A stretch of 23,438 bases of DNA from contig CAZJDM010000060.1 of NCBI GenBank assembly GCA_964544765.1, positions 1-23,438 on the forward strand, in the 5' to 3' direction. How positions within the stretch are numbered: position 1 is the stretch's first letter; the number at the start of each line of letters is the position of its first letter. Shown here piece after piece: positions 22,295 to 23,438 of this stretch. Below the pieces are notes generated by a model. It made no database searches and was not told the DNA's origin. It saw only the letters and a program-made list of their open reading frames with translations. Source of the DNA: CAZJDM01 sp964544765. GTDB taxonomy: Bacteria; Bdellovibrionota_B; Oligoflexia; CAYFLR01. The position numbers and the translations under genes were made by a program.

Positions 22295-23438
22295 ATGATT
22301 TTTTTTCGAAGGATTGTTGCTAAGTATAGCTTTGAGTTGTTTGTATCTCTTCGATATATTACATCAGCAAAAAAAACCTTTTTTCTTTCCTTTATTACTC
22401 TGCTTTCTGTTTTTGGAGTAGCCTTAGGTGTTTTTGCAATGATTGTCGTGTTATCGGTAATGGGGGGGTTCGAGGAAGATCTTAAAAATAAAATGTTATT
22501 AGCTGAGCCTCATATAACCGTTTCTGCCCCTCCTCCGGCTTGGTTGGATAATGCGGATCAGTTAGTTGAAAAGATTACTGAAGTATTACCTACAAGAACA
22601 GTGAAAGGAGGGTATCCTTTCATAGGAGCAGAGATGGTGCTGGAAAGTCAAAAAAGACTTACAGCTACTGAGACCCTTGGCGTCGATCTTTCTTCCTGGT
22701 CTAAAGTTAGTGATATACCAAATAAAATTATAGAAGGAGATATAAATTTATTAGATTCTGATAAGGGTGAACTTCAAGGAATTATTTTAGGGGAGCGTTT
22801 GGCTGAGGATTTGGTAATTGGAATAGGGGATATAGTTAATCTAATCTCTCCTACAGAATATGAGGGGCCTTTAGGGTTAGCTCCTAAATCAATAAGTTTC
22901 ATTGTAGTGGGTATTTTTTCCACAGAACTTTTTCATATTGATTCGACCTATAGTTTTGTTAGTATGCAACAATTAAGTATCAAAATTGAAAGAAGCTTTA
23001 AATAGTGAGTCAAAATATGAGATCCGGGATTGGCAAGAGCGAAATAGCGCATTGTTTTCAGCTTTAAGCATGGAAAAGTTTGCCATGGCTCTTATATTGC
23101 TTATTACGGTTTTAGTTTCTTCCTTTAGTATCGTTACGACAATTTATCTGATGGTAATAGAGAAAACAGCATCGATCTCTGTTTTAAAGGCCTTGGGAGC
23201 CTCTAAACGAGCCATAGCCCGGTTATTTATCATCGAGGGGGGGGTTATCGGGTTTTTGGGAACCACGGTTGGATTTACAATAGGAATCCTTTTTTTGATT
23301 TTGTTAGATAAATATAAATTTATTCCTTTGCCTTCCGGGGTTTACCATGTAGATCAACTACCGGTTGAATTTCTTTTTTCGGAATATTCAATAATATGTT
23401 CAGCCTCCTTTTTACTTTGTATATTAGCAGCCATTTTT
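22295..23438 (+). pseudogene. LolC/LolE-type lipoprotein-releasing permease, frameshifted and cut by window end
   Basis: The product belongs to the LolCDE/MacB-FtsX permease family, which moves lipoproteins out of the inner membrane with the ATPase LolD. Residues 1-236 (22295-23002) hold the first helix and signature (ISLLS-like FITLLSVFGVALGVFAMIVV, then SVMGGFEEDL) and the MacB-like periplasmic domain, and end at TAG 23003. The other part continues in the +1 frame, open from 22977 to the window end: VSKLKEALNSESKYEIRDWQ, then helices 2-3 with IVTTIYLMVIEKTASISVLKALGASKRA. Compared with the family, roughly 15-20 residues are missing at the junction near 22976, between SMQQL and VSKLKEAL, so a deletion not divisible by three is likely. 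It may be a true mutation or an assembly/sequencing error. The ATG follows AGGGGGG closely. Confidence 0.85.

Overview
The window is AT-rich bacterial chromosomal DNA from a diderm (Gram-negative type) organism. It carries a LolC/E-type lipoprotein-export permease, several lipoprotein signal peptides with PEGA, LysM or TPR modules, and secreted TPR proteins. Housekeeping genes (leuS, typA) and hybrid two-component signalling look ordinary. The mix of TPR/PEGA lipoproteins, a FliG relative and a PotD-like sensor operon would suit a deltaproteobacterium-like or Bdellovibrionota-like lineage, or an uncultured relative, but the sequence alone does not fix the phylum. No insertion sequence, prophage, CRISPR array, tRNA or rRNA was seen.

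Left part (1-6580): a leftward partial gene for a bitopic membrane protein is divergent from a rightward set: a LysM lipoprotein, a ~1000-residue secreted TPR-like protein, and a membrane protein that joins a FliF-RBM3-like periplasmic domain and a transmembrane helix to a FliG-like cytoplasmic half. The divergent promoter region holds a perfect 7-bp-arm palindrome that overlaps both predicted -35 boxes. No other flagellar gene is nearby. This is the best candidate in the window for an undescribed envelope-spanning, possibly rotary or scaffold, machine.

Middle (6594-16507): a leftward operon encodes a GNAT acetyltransferase, a PotD-like periplasmic binding protein and a hybrid histidine kinase with two receiver domains, behind a near-consensus sigma70-type promoter. 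Next come a PEGA/TPR lipoprotein (-), a secreted TPR protein (+), a TPR lipoprotein (-) and a small Cys-containing secreted protein (-). Then follows a full-length ALDH4-like protein (1-pyrroline-5-carboxylate dehydrogenase fold) in which every catalytic residue I can align has been replaced: a probable pseudoenzyme.

Right part (16669-23438): a small secreted protein, then leftward leuS-typA, a six-helix rhomboid-like membrane protein lacking the catalytic Ser/His motifs, and a LolC/E permease gene broken by a frameshift with a small apparent deletion and cut by the window end.

A recurrent oddity is degenerate 7-bp-period repeat arrays at three gene boundaries (about 1386-1463, 16669-16698, 16944-16964). 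They differ in sequence but share the heptamer period, and two of them supply gene signals or coding sequence.
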